Assembly: GCA_050789255.1 (NCBI GenBank)
Contig: JBOZRQ010000018.1
Coordinates: 1-64,000, forward strand
Source: JBOZRQ01 sp050789255
GTDB taxonomy: Bacteria > Bacillota > Sulfobacillia > Symbiobacteriales > Symbiobacteriaceae
Length of the DNA: 64,000 nucleotides
Reading direction: 5' to 3'
Position numbers and translations under genes: made by a program. Numbering within the stretch: the stretch's first letter is position 1; each line of letters opens with the position of its first letter. The notes beneath the pieces are model-generated. The model searched no databases, was not told where the DNA came from, and saw nothing but the letters and a program-made list of their open reading frames with translations. Positions 48,795 through 56,817 of the stretch are shown here, piece after piece.

Positions 48795-49190
48795 ATGTTG
48801 AACCAGCCAGACATGCAGACACTGGCCAGCTTGGGCACCCGAGTGGCAGTCCTCGGCGTGGGGCGGTACGCCCTGCCCGTCCGCTTCCGCACCCACGGGG
48901 AGGGCATCGACTGCCTGCTCCCCAACTGGAGCGGCGTGGCGGACCTCCTGGACGAGGTCCGGGAGGTCACCCTGGTCGCCGTGGGTGATTCCACGCAGGA
49001 TCTGACCTGGCTCTTCATCCGGGGAACGGCAGCCGTACTGCCCGCCCAGGGCTGGGAGGGACTCTCCCCGCCGGCCCCCCGGCTCCTGGATCCGAGCGAC
49101 CTGTACCAACTGGTCCGGATCACCCCCAGGCGCATCGAACTCGTTGATGAGCGGCGCGGCTGGGGCTGGCGGGAGACCACCGACCTATAA
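48795..49190 (+). CDS. Hypothetical protein, possibly FMN-binding split-barrel like
   Basis: 131 residues from ATG 48795, AGGAGGCG 7 nt before. Beta-rich pattern (TRVAVLGVGRYALPVRF, VREVTLVAVGD, LTWLFIRGTAAVL, LVRITPRRIELVDERRGWGW) recalls pyridoxamine-phosphate-oxidase-like split barrels, but no clear flavin motif is seen. First gene of a four-gene run to 51202. Confidence 0.55.
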   Translation: MLNQPDMQTLASLGTRVAVLGVGRYALPVRFRTHGEGIDCLLPNWSGVADLLDEVREVTLVAVGDSTQDLTWLFIRGTAAVLPAQGWEGLSPPAPRLLDPSDLYQLVRITPRRIELVDERRGWGWRETTDL

Positions 49191-49208
49191 AGGAGTGTGC
49201 TGATCATC

Positions 49209-49604
49209 ATGAAGATCCTCTTTTACGCAGCTGGCGCCATCGTAGCGCTTCACGGATTGGTTCACCTGATGGGCCTCGTCGCCTACTGGCCCCTGGGGGC
49301 AGTGCCCGAGCTGCCCTACAAGACCGCCCTGCTGGGCGGCCACTGGGAGGTTGGCCGGACCGGCATGCGCATCTTCGGTGCCCTCTGGCTCCTCGCAGCG
49401 GTTGGCTTTGCGGTCGCCGCCGCCGGACTGCTCACCCGGCAGGGCTGGTGGACGCCGGTCATGCTGGCGACCCTGGTGCTCTCCACCGGCGTCGTGCTCC
49501 TCGACTGGGCCGCCGCCTTCCGCGGCGCCGTCCTCAACGCCATCATCCTATTGGTCATGGGCATCGCTTACCTTCGAGGAGGGACCCTCACATGGCTGCC
49601 GTAG
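49209..49604 (+). CDS. Small four-span membrane protein
   Basis: 131 residues from ATG 49209 (AAAGGAG 13 nt upstream; GTG 49197 also in frame). Four hydrophobic spans, the first holding LHGLVHLMGLVAYW with two His in the membrane. Overlaps the next gene by 13 bp. Function unknown. Confidence 0.65.
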   Translation: MKILFYAAGAIVALHGLVHLMGLVAYWPLGAVPELPYKTALLGGHWEVGRTGMRIFGALWLLAAVGFAVAAAGLLTRQGWWTPVMLATLVLSTGVVLLDWAAAFRGAVLNAIILLVMGIAYLRGGTLTWLP

Positions 49605-50385
49605 CCAACCGTACCGCGCAGACCCTGTCGGTCATCGCACTGCTGCTGGCCATCGTCATCAGCGCCGGCGGGGTCTTTCTCCCCGGCCTCTACCGGGACG
49701 CCGCCTGGCTTGTCCCGCAAACCCAGGGCCAGGACCTGGTCACCGTGGCGATCATCTGCCCCGCCCTGGCCGTCACCTTGTTGGCCGTCCGGCGTGGATC
49801 ACAGCGGGCCGCGCTGATCTGGATCGGGCTCCTCGGTTATCTCCTGTACGCCGCCATCGGCGCAGCGTTCGCCTACGCCTTCAACCCATTCTTCCCGCTC
49901 TACATCGCCCTCTTCTCCGTCTCCGTCTTCGCCCTGACGGGCGCCGTCAGCAGCATCGACATCGCCGGGCTTGCGGGCGCTTCTCCGGCGGCGTTCCCCG
50001 CAAGTCTGCGGCCGCCTTCCTCACCCTGATGGCGCTCATGCTGTCGCTGCTCTGGCTGAGCCGGATGATCCCGGCCCTCTCAGCCAACCCGGTACCCGAC
50101 ACCGTGGAGCCCTTCAAGTATGTCTTCGCCCTGGACCTGGGCCTGATCGTGCCGCTCTCGCTGCTGGGCGCCATCGGGCTGTGGGGCCGGCGCCCCCTGG
50201 GCTACCTGGTGGCCGGCTGCATGCTGCTCAAGGCGTCCGCCATGGGCCTGGCGCTGCTCGCCATGACCTGGTGGTCGATCCGGGCGGGGCTGCCGACCGA
50301 GTTTGAACTCACGGTTACGTACGTCTTCATCGCTTGCGGGGGACTGGGCCTCTCCACCTGGTTCTTCCGCTCCTGCAGGGGGTAA
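49592..50385 (+). pseudogene. Seven-to-eight-span membrane protein, frameshifted near 49975
   Basis: From ATG 49592 (GAGGAGGG upstream) one frame runs to a stop at 50029: VIALLLAIVISAGGVFLPGL, LVTVAIICPALAVTLLAV, LYIALFSVSVFALTGAVSS, ending in nonsense after IDIAGLAG. A second frame continues sensibly from GRFSGGVPRKSAAAFLTLM to LGLSTWFFRSC at 50385. One missing G in the run GCGGGCGC near 49972-49980 would join them. It is either a real mutation, a sequencing error or, less likely, programmed shifting. The upstream half resembles membrane proteins common in Chloroflexi and Firmicutes. Confidence 0.75.
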
Positions 50386-50389
50386 TCGT

Positions 50390-51202
50390 ATGAAAATCGC
50401 CGCTTGGGTCCTGGTTGTCCTGGCAGTGCTCGCCCTGACCGGCTACGTCGGCCTCAAGATCCGGCCCGCACCCTTCGCCGCATATCAGGGGAAGTCGGCG
50501 CCGCTTCAGACCGTGGCGCTGCGCCAGGGCCTCCCTGCCCCGGTCGAGCGCTTCTTCCGCACCACCATCGGCGAGCGCGTCCCGGTCATCACCTCGGCCA
50601 TCTACAGCGGCACCGCAGATCTTACGGTCGGCGGGATCCGCTTCCCCGCCCGATGGCGCTTCACCCACCAACCCGGACAGGCCTACCGGCACTACATCGA
50701 AGCGACCGTCTTCGGACGCCCGCTGATGAAAGTCAACGAGCACTACCTGGATGGTAGTGCCCGCCTGGACCTGCCGACCGGTGTCGTCGAGAACGATGCC
50801 AAGACCGACAGCGCTGCCAACCTGGCGCTGTGGGGCGAAGCGATCAACCTGCCCTCGCTGTGGGTGAACGATCCCCGGGCGCGCTGGGAAGCGATCGACG
50901 ACACCCACGCCCGGCTGGTGATCCCCGCCGGCGCCGAGGAGGACAGCTTCACCGTCACGTTCGATGCCCAGACCGGGCTGATCGACAAGATGGAGGCGAT
51001 GCGCTGGAAGGGCACCGACAGCGCCGGCAAGACCCTCTGGATCCTGCGCCCCCTGGCCTGGGAGCGCTTCGAGGGCATCCTCATGCCGTCCGAGTCCTCC
51101 GTCACCTGGCAGGACGATCCCGGGCCGTGGCTTGTCATGACCCTCCGTGAGATGGTCTACAACACAGACGTGTCTGCTTATATCAAGGCCGATGGGCCCT
51201 GA
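50390..51202 (+). CDS. DUF6544-like membrane-anchored protein
   Basis: 270 residues from ATG 50390 (AGGGGGTAATCGT upstream), 4 bp after the frameshifted gene. N-terminal anchor AAWVLVVLAVLALTGYVGL, then a beta-rich domain with LPAPVERFFRTTIGERVPV, VNEHYLDGSARLDLPTGV, LWGEAINLPSLWVNDPRARW and VTFDAQTGLIDKMEAMRW. This lipocalin/LolA-like pattern suggests DUF6544. Function unknown. Confidence 0.6.
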   Translation: MKIAAWVLVVLAVLALTGYVGLKIRPAPFAAYQGKSAPLQTVALRQGLPAPVERFFRTTIGERVPVITSAIYSGTADLTVGGIRFPARWRFTHQPGQAYRHYIEATVFGRPLMKVNEHYLDGSARLDLPTGVVENDAKTDSAANLALWGEAINLPSLWVNDPRARWEAIDDTHARLVIPAGAEEDSFTVTFDAQTGLIDKMEAMRWKGTDSAGKTLWILRPLAWERFEGILMPSESSVTWQDDPGPWLVMTLREMVYNTDVSAYIKADGP

Positions 51203-51252
51203 TCCGACGGGCGAAACGTAAGTCGGCGTTAAGGTGGCTGTAAGGTACGGCG

Positions 51253-51261
51253 TGCTATAAT
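51253..51261 (+). promoter_or_regulatory. Extended -10 promoter of the CPBP gene
   Basis: TGCTATAAT, a consensus extended -10, about 46 bp before ATG 51307. No good -35 is visible, as allowed for extended -10 promoters. Confidence 0.65.
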
Positions 51262-51306
51262 CCAAATGTGCTCAACGACACGCCCGAAAGGACCGGATCA
51301 ACCACC

Positions 51307-52071
51307 ATGACGACCACCGCCTACCGCCCGCTCCGCTTCGCCTTCCTGCTCGTGCTGCTCTGCGTCCCCGGCGTCCTTTCCCTTCTCCCCATGCTTGCCC
51401 CCTCCCTGGCAAACAGCCTCCCTGCAGGCTCCCCGCCCGTGGCGGTTATCTTACTGCTCACCGTTGTCCAGTCGCTCGTGATCCTCTCGATCTGCGCGGT
51501 GATCGGCGCATACCTGGCTCCCAAGGTCGGCTTCAGCGCCCCGGGCCTGATGGGCGCCGGCCTCTGGCAGACCGTCCGCAAGAACGCTCCGCAGGCCCTG
51601 GGCGCCGGCATGCTACTGGGCGCCGCCGCCGTGCTGATCGACTGGGCCATCTTCCGCCCTTACCTCCCCGAGCAACTCTACATGCTCTCGAAGGCGCCCG
51701 CCGTGGCTGAACTGATTCCGTCCTTCCTCTACGGCGGCATCGCCGAGGAGGTCATGATGCGCTGGGGCCTGATGAGCCTGATCACCTGGGTGCTCTACCG
51801 CCTGAGGGGCGGCAAGGGCGAGGTGCACCCCGCCTTCGTCTGGGCCGGCATCCTCGGGGCCGCCCTCCTCTTCGGCCTGGGCCACCTGCCCGCCGTGCGC
51901 GGGGCCGTCGGCGAGGTCAGCACCGCTGTCCTGATCCGCACCGTGGTCCAGAACGGCATCCCCGGTGTCCTCTTCGGCTGGCTCTACGCCCGCCGTGGCC
52001 TGGAGACCGCGATGCTGGCCCACATCGGCGCCCACATCGGCATGTTCCTGCTCCGTCTCCTGATGGCATAA
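51307..52071 (+). CDS. CPBP family intramembrane metalloprotease
   Basis: 254 residues from ATG 51307 (GTG 51268 would start at the predicted transcription start). About seven membrane spans. Abi/CPBP motifs: EEVMMRWGL (EExxxR), FGLGHLP (FxxxH) and the C-terminal HIGAHIGMF. Members process CaaX-like or bacteriocin-immunity substrates. Ends with strong terminator after a short tandem repeat. Confidence 0.88.
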   Translation: MTTTAYRPLRFAFLLVLLCVPGVLSLLPMLAPSLANSLPAGSPPVAVILLLTVVQSLVILSICAVIGAYLAPKVGFSAPGLMGAGLWQTVRKNAPQALGAGMLLGAAAVLIDWAIFRPYLPEQLYMLSKAPAVAELIPSFLYGGIAEEVMMRWGLMSLITWVLYRLRGGKGEVHPAFVWAGILGAALLFGLGHLPAVRGAVGEVSTAVLIRTVVQNGIPGVLFGWLYARRGLETAMLAHIGAHIGMFLLRLLMA

Positions 52072-52132
52072 CCTCGTCCCCCTCGCCTCAAACCTCGTCC
52101 CCCTCGCCTCAAACCTCGTCCCCCTCGCCTTG
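52070..52132. repeat. Three 21-bp direct repeats
   Basis: Three contiguous copies starting at 52070, 52091 and 52112; unit core CCTCGTCCCCCTCGCCT, the last with one or two changes. Begins inside the CPBP stop codon. Confidence 0.9.
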
Positions 52133-52150
52133 AACTGCGACCATTCGTAG

Positions 52151-52181
52151 AAGGAGCACGCCTGCACCAGGCGTGCTCCTT
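52151..52181 (+). terminator. Terminator after the CPBP gene
   Basis: Perfect 14-bp stem AAGGAGCACGCCTG/CAGGCGTGCTCCTT with a 3-nt loop, then CGTTTG. Confidence 0.85.
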
Positions 52182-52199
52182 CGTTTGCGTCTGCAATAT

Positions 52200-52231
52200 G
52201 ACACTAGGTGTCCAGTACGACATGCTACGAT
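52200..52231 (+). promoter_or_regulatory. Promoter and TetR-like palindrome before the SDR gene
   Basis: GACAC-TAG-GTGTC (52200-52212) lies over the expected -35 position of an extended -10, TGCTACGAT (52223-52231). Operator function is inferred from placement only. Confidence 0.4.
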
Positions 52232-52264
52232 CGTGCAGAACAATCGGCCGCAGGGAGGCTCATC

Positions 52265-53110
52265 ATGGAAAACTTGCGTGGCAAGATCGCTGTAGTAACG
52301 GGCGCCAGCCGGGGCGCCGGGCGGGGTATCGCACTCGAGCTGGGCGCCGCCGGCGCCACGGTCTACGTGACCGGCCGGAGCACCCGGGACGGCGCCCGCA
52401 CCCTGAACCGGTCCGAGACGATCGAGGAGACCGCCGAGATGGTGACCGAGCTGGGCGGCAAGGGGATTCCCGTGCGGGTCGACCACACGGTGGATGCCGA
52501 GGTGGCCGCCTTCTTCGACCGGGTCCGGGCGGAGCAGGGCCGCCTGGATATCCTGGTCAACAACGCCTGGGGCGGCCACGACCGGGAGTGGCCCGGCAGC
52601 ACCTTCTGGGAGACCCCGTACATCCCCTGGGAGATCATGTTCGAGGCCGGGGTCCGGGCAGCGGTGCTCTCCAGCCGCTGCGCCGTGCCGTTGATGCTGC
52701 CGCAAAAGGCGGGCCTGATCATCACCACCTCCTTCTTCGACCCCGAGCCGGGCACCTACACCGGCAGCTTCTGGTACGACCTCGCAAAAAACGCCCTGAC
52801 CCGGGCGGCCTTCGGCATGGCCCAGGACCTGCGCCCCCACGGCATCGCATCCGTGGCGGTCAGCCCCGGCTGGATGCGCACCGAGCTCGTGCTGGCCCAC
52901 TACGGCGCCACCGAGGCGACCTGGCGTGACTACCCCGAGCTAGCCCGTACCGAGACCCCCCGCTACGTGGGTCGGGGCGTTGCAGCCCTCGCCGCCGATC
53001 CGGACGTGATGACGAAGACAGGCCAGGCCCTCACAGCTGGAGGCCTGGCCCGGGAGTATGGATTTACGGACATCGACGGACGCTACGTGCCGCCCTTCAC
53101 GGTGCGCTAA
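52265..53110 (+). CDS. Short-chain dehydrogenase/reductase
   Basis: 281 residues from ATG 52265, GGGAGG 8 nt before. NAD(P) motif TGASRGAGRGIALE, VNNAWGG in place of NNAG, catalytic Ser in IITTSFFDPEPG and YxxxK in YDLAKNALTRAAFG, then VSPGWMRTE. The VYVTGRSTRDG turn (Arg after the second strand) favours NADP(H). Substrate unknown. Its stop overlaps that of the convergent bceB-like gene. Confidence 0.9.
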   Translation: MENLRGKIAVVTGASRGAGRGIALELGAAGATVYVTGRSTRDGARTLNRSETIEETAEMVTELGGKGIPVRVDHTVDAEVAAFFDRVRAEQGRLDILVNNAWGGHDREWPGSTFWETPYIPWEIMFEAGVRAAVLSSRCAVPLMLPQKAGLIITTSFFDPEPGTYTGSFWYDLAKNALTRAAFGMAQDLRPHGIASVAVSPGWMRTELVLAHYGATEATWRDYPELARTETPRYVGRGVAALAADPDVMTKTGQALTAGGLAREYGFTDIDGRYVPPFTVR

Positions 53111-54996
53111 CGAGCCTGAAGCAGGGCGCCGGCGTAGGTGCGGCGGGTGACCACGTAGTAGACGGAGTAGGCCGCCAGGTAGACCAGCGTAACCAGCCCC
53201 ATGTTCGCCCAGATCGGAAACTGCGCTCCCGTGGCGAACATGCGGAGCAGCGCTGCGGCGTGGGCTGCAGCCACCAGGAATGGCACCAGGAACATCGAGA
53301 AGGTCTGGGTGGAGACCACCCGGTTCATCTCGTACCCCGCGATGCCCACCTTCCGCAACCCCACGTACTGGCGTCGATCGTCCTGCAGGTCCGTAAGCAG
53401 CTTGAAGTAGAGCATATTGCCAGCCGCAAGGAAGAAGAGCACCGCCACGAACCCGCCCAACACCAGGACGAAGCCGTACGACTGCTTCTGCGAATCGAAG
53501 GAGACGATGGTGGCGCTCAGGGCTGCCATCGTCCCTTCATTTTCCGGCACCGGGATTCCGAATGCCTGGTAGGCCGCAGTGACGGCGTCCCGGCTGGACT
53601 GCCAGCGAGCGAACTGGTAGCCGTGTACGGCCACCCCCGCCCCCGGGAACCTGGACAGGATTTCGGCAAAGCGCTGATCCTCCACCACGGCCAGGTTGAA
53701 GGTGAGCAGATGCCGGTTGAACCGATGCTCGCCCACCCGGGTCTTCAGATTCACTTCGACCCGCTGCCCACCCACCGCTACCGCCGGAATCTCCATCTTG
53801 CTGGCGAACTCGTTGACGGGGATGACCCCCTCCCCGGGCGCCAGCGTCAGGGGCTCGCCGCCGAATCGGGCCTGCCAGCGGTTGTAGTCGGAGAGGCCGA
53901 TGATGCCGAAGGGTGCGGGATTGTCGACATGCGTCGCAGGGATGATCGTGACCCGCTCAAGCCCCGTCACCTGCACCCCATGGCTGCGCAGCTGCTCCTC
54001 CACCACCGCCGGCTGGACCCCGTCCTGCTCCACCGCCATCAGATGGACGGGGTAGTGCATCTCGGCCTTCATCTCAGAGGCGGCGTAGGCGGCGTACAGG
54101 TTTCCGGTCACCACCAGGGCGATGGTGCTGAGCAGGGTGACCATGAAGAGCACCCGGGCGTTGTCCCGCATCTTGTAGGCCAGCTGCGAGACCGTCACCA
54201 GGTTGGTGCCCCGCAAGTAGAAAGCCCGGTTGCGCTTGGCCCAGCTCAAAAGGGCAATGCTGCCCTGGCTGAAGAGCAGGTAGGTGCCGACGATCACCAG
54301 GATCAGGTAGGGCAGCAGCCGGGATTCCACGTCGGCGCCCTCAGCCGTGAGGGCGAGCCCCCAGGCGATCCCGATGGAGGCGAAGCAGAGTGCCGCTTTC
54401 CACCAGGCGAACCGGGGTCCGGCCTTGCCGGCGGCGGCGCCCCGAATCAGCTCTGCGACCGAAAGTCGGGCGACCTGCCAGCGGCTGAGGAGCGAAACCA
54501 CCACAAAGATGCCCATAAACAGCCCGAAGGTGAGCGCCACGGCTTGCGGTGCGAAGTGGAAAGGCAACGGCTCCTTTAGCTTCAGCATCGCCCCGATCCC
54601 CATGAAGAAGAGCTTGGAGGAGAGCGTTCCCAGGCTGGTGCCGATCAGCGTTGAGGAGAGGCCAATCACCACGTTCTCCCCCATGATGATCCCTGCCACC
54701 TGGCGGGGCAGCATCCCCATCAGCGTCAGCAGGCTCAGCTCCTTCTGCCTGGCCTTGAGGAAGGCCGAGTGGGAGTAGAGAATGAAGATGACGGCGAAGA
54801 TCGCCACCACCCACTCGACGAACACGCTCACCTGCCGGGCGAACTCCGGGACGCCGGCGCCCTGGAACGCGGGGTTGAGCAGCAGGGTGGCATAGCTGAA
54901 GAAGAGCCAGACGGAAAAGGTGCTGCTGAAGAAGTAGGCGGCGTAGTTCCTCGCCTGGTGGCGGACGTTCTTAGCGGCGACCGTAAGTAACGTCAT
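53107..54996 (-). CDS. BceB-type ABC transporter permease (FtsX-like)
   Basis: 629 residues from ATG 54996 (GGGGGG 8 nt upstream). Ten hydrophobic spans with a large extracellular domain between spans 7 and 8 (about residues 320-510), the hallmark of BceB-type peptide-sensing and detoxification transporters. N terminus VAAKNVRHQARNYAAYFFS, FLKARQKELSLLTLMGM and FtsX-like ends are visible. The first 26 nt overlap the ATPase gene. No BceRS-type two-component genes are adjacent. Confidence 0.9.
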   Translation of the reverse strand: MTLLTVAAKNVRHQARNYAAYFFSSTFSVWLFFSYATLLLNPAFQGAGVPEFARQVSVFVEWVVAIFAVIFILYSHSAFLKARQKELSLLTLMGMLPRQVAGIIMGENVVIGLSSTLIGTSLGTLSSKLFFMGIGAMLKLKEPLPFHFAPQAVALTFGLFMGIFVVVSLLSRWQVARLSVAELIRGAAAGKAGPRFAWWKAALCFASIGIAWGLALTAEGADVESRLLPYLILVIVGTYLLFSQGSIALLSWAKRNRAFYLRGTNLVTVSQLAYKMRDNARVLFMVTLLSTIALVVTGNLYAAYAASEMKAEMHYPVHLMAVEQDGVQPAVVEEQLRSHGVQVTGLERVTIIPATHVDNPAPFGIIGLSDYNRWQARFGGEPLTLAPGEGVIPVNEFASKMEIPAVAVGGQRVEVNLKTRVGEHRFNRHLLTFNLAVVEDQRFAEILSRFPGAGVAVHGYQFARWQSSRDAVTAAYQAFGIPVPENEGTMAALSATIVSFDSQKQSYGFVLVLGGFVAVLFFLAAGNMLYFKLLTDLQDDRRQYVGLRKVGIAGYEMNRVVSTQTFSMFLVPFLVAAAHAAALLRMFATGAQFPIWANMGLVTLVYLAAYSVYYVVTRRTYAGALLQAR

Positions 54997-55750
54997 AGGA
55001 CTCACCCCCCATGGCCGAGAGCACGTCGAGGATCTGGTGGAAGAACTGGCCCCGGTCGGCGCCCCGCCGGATCTCGGTGAGCAGGCGCCCGTCCTTGATG
55101 AAGAGAATGCGCCGGCAGTAGCTGGCCGAGACTGGGTCGTGGGTCACCATCAGAATCGTGGCGCCCTCCTGCTCGTTAAGGGTCAGCAGCGACTCCATCA
55201 GGGTCTTGGCGGCCTTGGAGTCCAGGTTGCCGGTGGGCTCGTCGGCCAGGACCAGCGCCGGGGCATGCACCAGCGCCCGGGCCGCCGCCGCCCGCTGCTT
55301 CTGTCCGCCGGAGACCTCGTAGGGATAGTGCGAGAGCACCTGGTCGATCCCCATCTTGGCGGCGATCTCGCTCACTTTCTGCTCGATCTCGGCGACCGGG
55401 CGCTTCTCCAGCGCCAGCGGCAGCATGATGTTCTCCTTGATCGTCAGCGAGTCCAGCAGGTTGAACTCCTGAAAGATGAAGCCCAGGTTCCGCCGCCGGA
55501 AGAGCGCCAGGTCATCGCCCTTCAGGTCGGTCAGCTTCTGTCCGCTCACCAGCACCTCGCCCGAGGTGGGTTTGTCGATGGTGCCCAAAAGCTGCATCAG
55601 GGTGGTCTTGCCGCTGCCGGACGGGCCCATAATGCCCACAAACTCGCCCTTCTGCACGGTGAAGTTGAAGGAGTCCAGCGCCTTCACCGCCACCGCCCCG
55701 CGCTGTCCGCCATAGATCTTGGTCAGGTTGACCGCCTGAAGTACGTTCAT
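54971..55750 (-). CDS. BceA-type ABC transporter ATP-binding protein
   Basis: 259 residues. Walker A GPSGSGKTTLMQLLG, Q-loop FQEFNLLDSL, signature VSGGQKQRAAAARAL, Walker B LVLADEPTGNLDS, switch TILMVTHDP. It belongs to the MacB/LolD/BceA group and works with the overlapping permease, likely in resistance to cell-wall-active peptides or in envelope stress (family inference). Confidence 0.92.
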   Translation of the reverse strand: MNVLQAVNLTKIYGGQRGAVAVKALDSFNFTVQKGEFVGIMGPSGSGKTTLMQLLGTIDKPTSGEVLVSGQKLTDLKGDDLALFRRRNLGFIFQEFNLLDSLTIKENIMLPLALEKRPVAEIEQKVSEIAAKMGIDQVLSHYPYEVSGGQKQRAAAARALVHAPALVLADEPTGNLDSKAAKTLMESLLTLNEQEGATILMVTHDPVSASYCRRILFIKDGRLLTEIRRGADRGQFFHQILDVLSAMGGESYDVTYGRR

Positions 55751-55904
55751 AGGAGATCGTCAGCCTCGCTTTGCAGACTTTTCGGCGTTTCACGCCTTTT
55801 CGTCCCCCGCACGGCCTCGCCGCTCTGCGGCGCCGTGCTCGGGATGTCTGGCCTGAGTATAAGCCCGCGCCGGGCGCCCCTCGAATCGATCTGACTTACA
55901 GTTC

Positions 55905-55942
55905 GACGGCCACAGCTTACAATCTTGTAAGCTGTGGCCGTC
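55905..55942. other. Perfect 18-bp inverted repeat with 2-nt loop
   Basis: GACGGCCACAGCTTACAA (55905-55922) and TTGTAAGCTGTGGCCGTC (55925-55942) are exact reverse complements. It lies 12 bp past the korB stop and may terminate korAB transcription, though no U-tract follows. It is also upstream of the bceA-like gene. Confidence 0.75.
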
Positions 55943-55954
55943 TGTGCAAACAAC

Positions 55955-56815
55955 CTATCTGAAGGAATCCAAAATCCGGTACCGCTCCGACACCGGCAGT
56001 TCGATCTCCATGTGAGCGATGGGCGTCTCGGAGACGGCCGGCAGCGCATCGTGGTACACGGGCCGCTCCTCCCGGTGGACCACCCCGAGCACCAGGCCGT
56101 CGTGCTCACCCACCACCCGGGCCGCCGCGTACTTGTCCGTCACGTCGTACCCTTCCACCGTCTCCAGGTTCACGAGATGCTCCTTGAACCACTCGTAGGT
56201 GTTCACCTTGTTGAAGGTGACGCACGGACTGAAGACGTTGATCAGGGAGAACCCCTTGTGGCGGATGCCCTCCTCGAAGATCCGCACGAGCCCCTTCGGG
56301 TCGCCGGAGAAGCCCTGGGCCACAAAGCTGCATCCGGCAGCCAGGGCCAGCTCCAGCGGGCGGATCGGGTCCTCCGCCGAGCCGGTGGGCGAGGTTTTGG
56401 ACTTGAACCCCTTGCGGGAGGTGGGCGACATCTGGCCGGTCGTCAGCCCGTAGATGTTGTTGTCCATGACGATGTAGGTCATGTCGATGTTTCGCCGCAT
56501 GGCGTGGAGCGAATGCTGCAGCCCGATGCCGTAGCCATCGCCGTCGCCGCCGGTGGCGATCACGGTCAGACTGTGGTTGACCAGCTTGATCGCCGTGGCG
56601 GCGGGCACAGAGCGGCCATGCAGTCCGTGGAAGCCGTACGACTTCAGGTACTGGCTGGTCTTGCCCGAGCAGCCAATACCCGAGGTGACCACGGTTTCAT
56701 GCGGGCTGTTGCCCGTGTTGGCCAGGGCCGTCTGCAGCGCCTGGAGGACGGCAAAGTCGCCGCAGCCCGGACACCAGGTCGGTTTGGCCCCGCGGAACTC
56801 CTGCACCGTTGCCAT
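55955..56815 (-). CDS. korB: 2-oxoacid:ferredoxin oxidoreductase, beta subunit
   Basis: 286 residues. Thiamine-diphosphate subunit: WCPGCGDFAVLQAL and GIGCSGKTSQY (cluster Cys and pyrophosphate region), TPP motif ATGGDGDGYGIG ending near MDNNIYGLTTGQ, and a further Cys in FSPCVTFN, together a likely [4Fe-4S] set. GGGGGTGA precedes ATG 56815, 2 bp after korA. Oxidises pyruvate or 2-oxoglutarate to the CoA ester with reduction of ferredoxin. Confidence 0.93.
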   Translation of the reverse strand: MATVQEFRGAKPTWCPGCGDFAVLQALQTALANTGNSPHETVVTSGIGCSGKTSQYLKSYGFHGLHGRSVPAATAIKLVNHSLTVIATGGDGDGYGIGLQHSLHAMRRNIDMTYIVMDNNIYGLTTGQMSPTSRKGFKSKTSPTGSAEDPIRPLELALAAGCSFVAQGFSGDPKGLVRIFEEGIRHKGFSLINVFSPCVTFNKVNTYEWFKEHLVNLETVEGYDVTDKYAAARVVGEHDGLVLGVVHREERPVYHDALPAVSETPIAHMEIELPVSERYRILDSFR

Positions 56816-56817
56816 CG

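Noticed and set aside
49970..50029. Programmed frameshift as the first explanation for the split membrane gene
   Set aside because: No slippery heptamer or stimulatory structure is evident; a lost G in a GC run is simpler.
52070..52132. Direct repeats as a CRISPR array
   Set aside because: Three contiguous 21-bp units without spacers and no cas genes.
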